The position numbers were made by a program, and so were the translations under genes. DNA of 5,706 nucleotides from DATKEK01 sp035512195 (GTDB taxonomy: Bacteria; Pseudomonadota; Gammaproteobacteria; Burkholderiales; Eutrophovitaceae): contig DATKEK010000330.1 of NCBI GenBank assembly GCA_035512195.1, positions 1 to 5,706 of the forward strand, given 5' to 3'. The stretch's first letter is position 1; each line of letters starts with the position of its first letter. Positions 4,772-5,706 of the stretch are shown here, in pieces. The notes beneath the pieces are model-generated. The model worked only from the letters and a program-made list of their open reading frames with translations. It made no database searches and was not told where the DNA came from.

Positions 4772-5706
4772 TCAGAACTGCGTTTCGTCCAGCGCCAGGG
4801 TACTGGTGGCGCCGTGCACCACTTCACGTTTATAGGACTGCGCGAGCGGGAGGATGTGTTCAGCATAGAACCGTGCTGTGCCAAGCTTGGCCCGGTAGAA
4901 GTCGTAGTCCTCGGCGTTCTCGTCCAGCCGCGACTTGGCGATCAGCGCGGCACGCGCCATCAGCCAGCCGCCCGCGACCGTGCCGAACAGTTTCAGGAAC
5001 GGCACCGAGCCCGCGGACGCCGCCTTGACGTTATGCGGATAGGTTTCGAGCAGCCAGTCCACGGATTCCGCCAGCGTCTCCAGCCCATCGCCGAGGGCAC
5101 GCCGGATCACGCCGATCGCCGGATGTCCCGCCGACCCGGCAAGATCGCGGTCCAGTGCGCGCATGTCCTCGATCAGCGCCCGCACCGTGGCGCCCTTCTC
5201 GAACGCGATCTTGCGCCCGATCAGGTCATTTGCCTGGATCGCGGTGGTGCCTTCATAAATAGTAGTGATCCGCGCGTCGCGCAGGTATTGCGCCGCGCCG
5301 GTCTCCTCGACGAAGCCCATGCCGCCGTGCACCTGCACGCCGGTGGAGGCAATCTCGATGCTCTGTTCCGTGCACCAGCCTTTGACCACCGGCGTCAGCA
5401 GGTCGAACATCGCCTGGTGTTTCGCGCGTTCCGCCTTGTCCGGGTGCAGCAGCGCCTTGTCCAGGTGCGCCGAGGTCAGCGTGGCGAGCGCGCGCATCGC
5501 TTCGGTTTGCGCTTTCATGCTCATCAGCATGCGGCGCACGTCCGGGTGATGGATGATGGTGACGCGATCGCCGCTCTTCACGCCCGCTTCGCGCCCCTGC
5601 ACGCGCTGCCGCGCGTAGTCCAGAGCATGCTGGTAGGCGCGCTCGGCGATCGCCACGCCCTCGATGCCGACTTCCAGCCGCGCGAAGTTCATCATCGTGA
5701 ACATGT
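4772..5706 (-). CDS. Acyl-CoA dehydrogenase, FadE5/DmdC-like, C-terminal half (partial)
   Basis: C-terminal part (about 311 codons) of a soluble FAD-dependent acyl-CoA dehydrogenase of the roughly 590-600-residue class that includes mycobacterial FadE5 and DmdC-like 3-methylmercaptopropionyl-CoA dehydrogenases. Counting from the Met at 5704: MFTMMNFARLEVGIEGVAIA (1-20) is an internal family motif, not a start, so the gene continues beyond the right edge. QVHGGMGFVEETGAAQYLRD (124-143) and IYEGTTAIQANDL (149-161) follow, the latter carrying the catalytic-base Glu (E151 in this count). Residues from about 170 to the end form the extra C-terminal helical domain typical of this class. It oxidises an acyl-CoA whose chain length cannot be read from sequence. 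It ends with a TGA at 4774-4772 and a strong terminator, so it belongs to a separate transcription unit from psrA-fadE. The FadE5/DmdC-like class is well supported; the substrate is not. Confidence 0.93.
   Translation of the reverse strand, partial: MFTMMNFARLEVGIEGVAIAERAYQHALDYARQRVQGREAGVKSGDRVTIIHHPDVRRMLMSMKAQTEAMRALATLTSAHLDKALLHPDKAERAKHQAMFDLLTPVVKGWCTEQSIEIASTGVQVHGGMGFVEETGAAQYLRDARITTIYEGTTAIQANDLIGRKIAFEKGATVRALIEDMRALDRDLAGSAGHPAIGVIRRALGDGLETLAESVDWLLETYPHNVKAASAGSVPFLKLFGTVAGGWLMARAALIAKSRLDENAEDYDFYRAKLGTARFYAEHILPLAQSYKREVVHGATSTLALDETQF

Noticed and set aside
4507..4884. Minus-strand open frame of 125 codons spanning the psrA start, the operator, the terminator and the upstream gene end
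   Set aside because: It crosses a promoter, an operator and a terminator hairpin, overlaps two well-supported genes and has no recognisable domain.

Overview
The window is GC-rich, densely coding bacterial DNA. Every supported gene lies on the minus strand, so the biology reads from position 5706 towards position 1. The closest family resemblances are a PsrA-type TetR regulator, a membrane-anchored FadE acyl-CoA dehydrogenase of the E. coli/Pseudomonas type, and an exact PsrA-type operator. Together they suggest a gammaproteobacterium, perhaps of the Xanthomonadales/Nevskiales kind; the lineage is an inference from protein similarity only.

Layout in transcription order. (1) 5706-4772: the C-terminal half of a soluble acyl-CoA dehydrogenase of the FadE5/DmdC-like class, open at the window edge, followed by two hairpins, the second a UUCG-capped terminator. 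(2) 4707-4660: a promoter (perfect -35 TTGACA) whose -10 end overlaps a perfect 20-bp palindrome matching the PsrA operator consensus. (3) 4615-3887: a psrA-like TetR regulator. (4) 3861-1375: an 828-residue FadE acyl-CoA dehydrogenase, 25 nt downstream of psrA and preceded by a strong ribosome binding site. (5) 1370-585: a crotonase-family protein 4 nt after the fadE stop, probably starting at GTG. It lacks both glutamates of a classical enoyl-CoA hydratase but keeps the aspartate used by isomerase-type relatives. (6) 584-419: a 166-nt spacer with short CACGAA-type repeats. (7) 418 to the left edge: the N-terminal half of an HSDL2-like short-chain dehydrogenase with a TTG start, not finished in the window.

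The genes make a fatty-acid beta-oxidation module. Acyl-CoA dehydrogenases carry out the first oxidation, and the crotonase acts on the enoyl-CoA product. The HSDL2-like SDR is a lipid-associated oxidoreductase of uncertain substrate. The PsrA-like repressor probably controls its own gene and the fadE-crotonase genes behind it, being released when long-chain fatty acid or acyl-CoA is present.

No mobile element, CRISPR array, RNA gene or clearly novel system is visible. The points most worth a second look are the operator/promoter layout, the unusual crotonase active site and the repeat-bearing spacer. No gene-free stretch exceeds 300 bases; the two largest gaps are 419-584 and 4616-4771.
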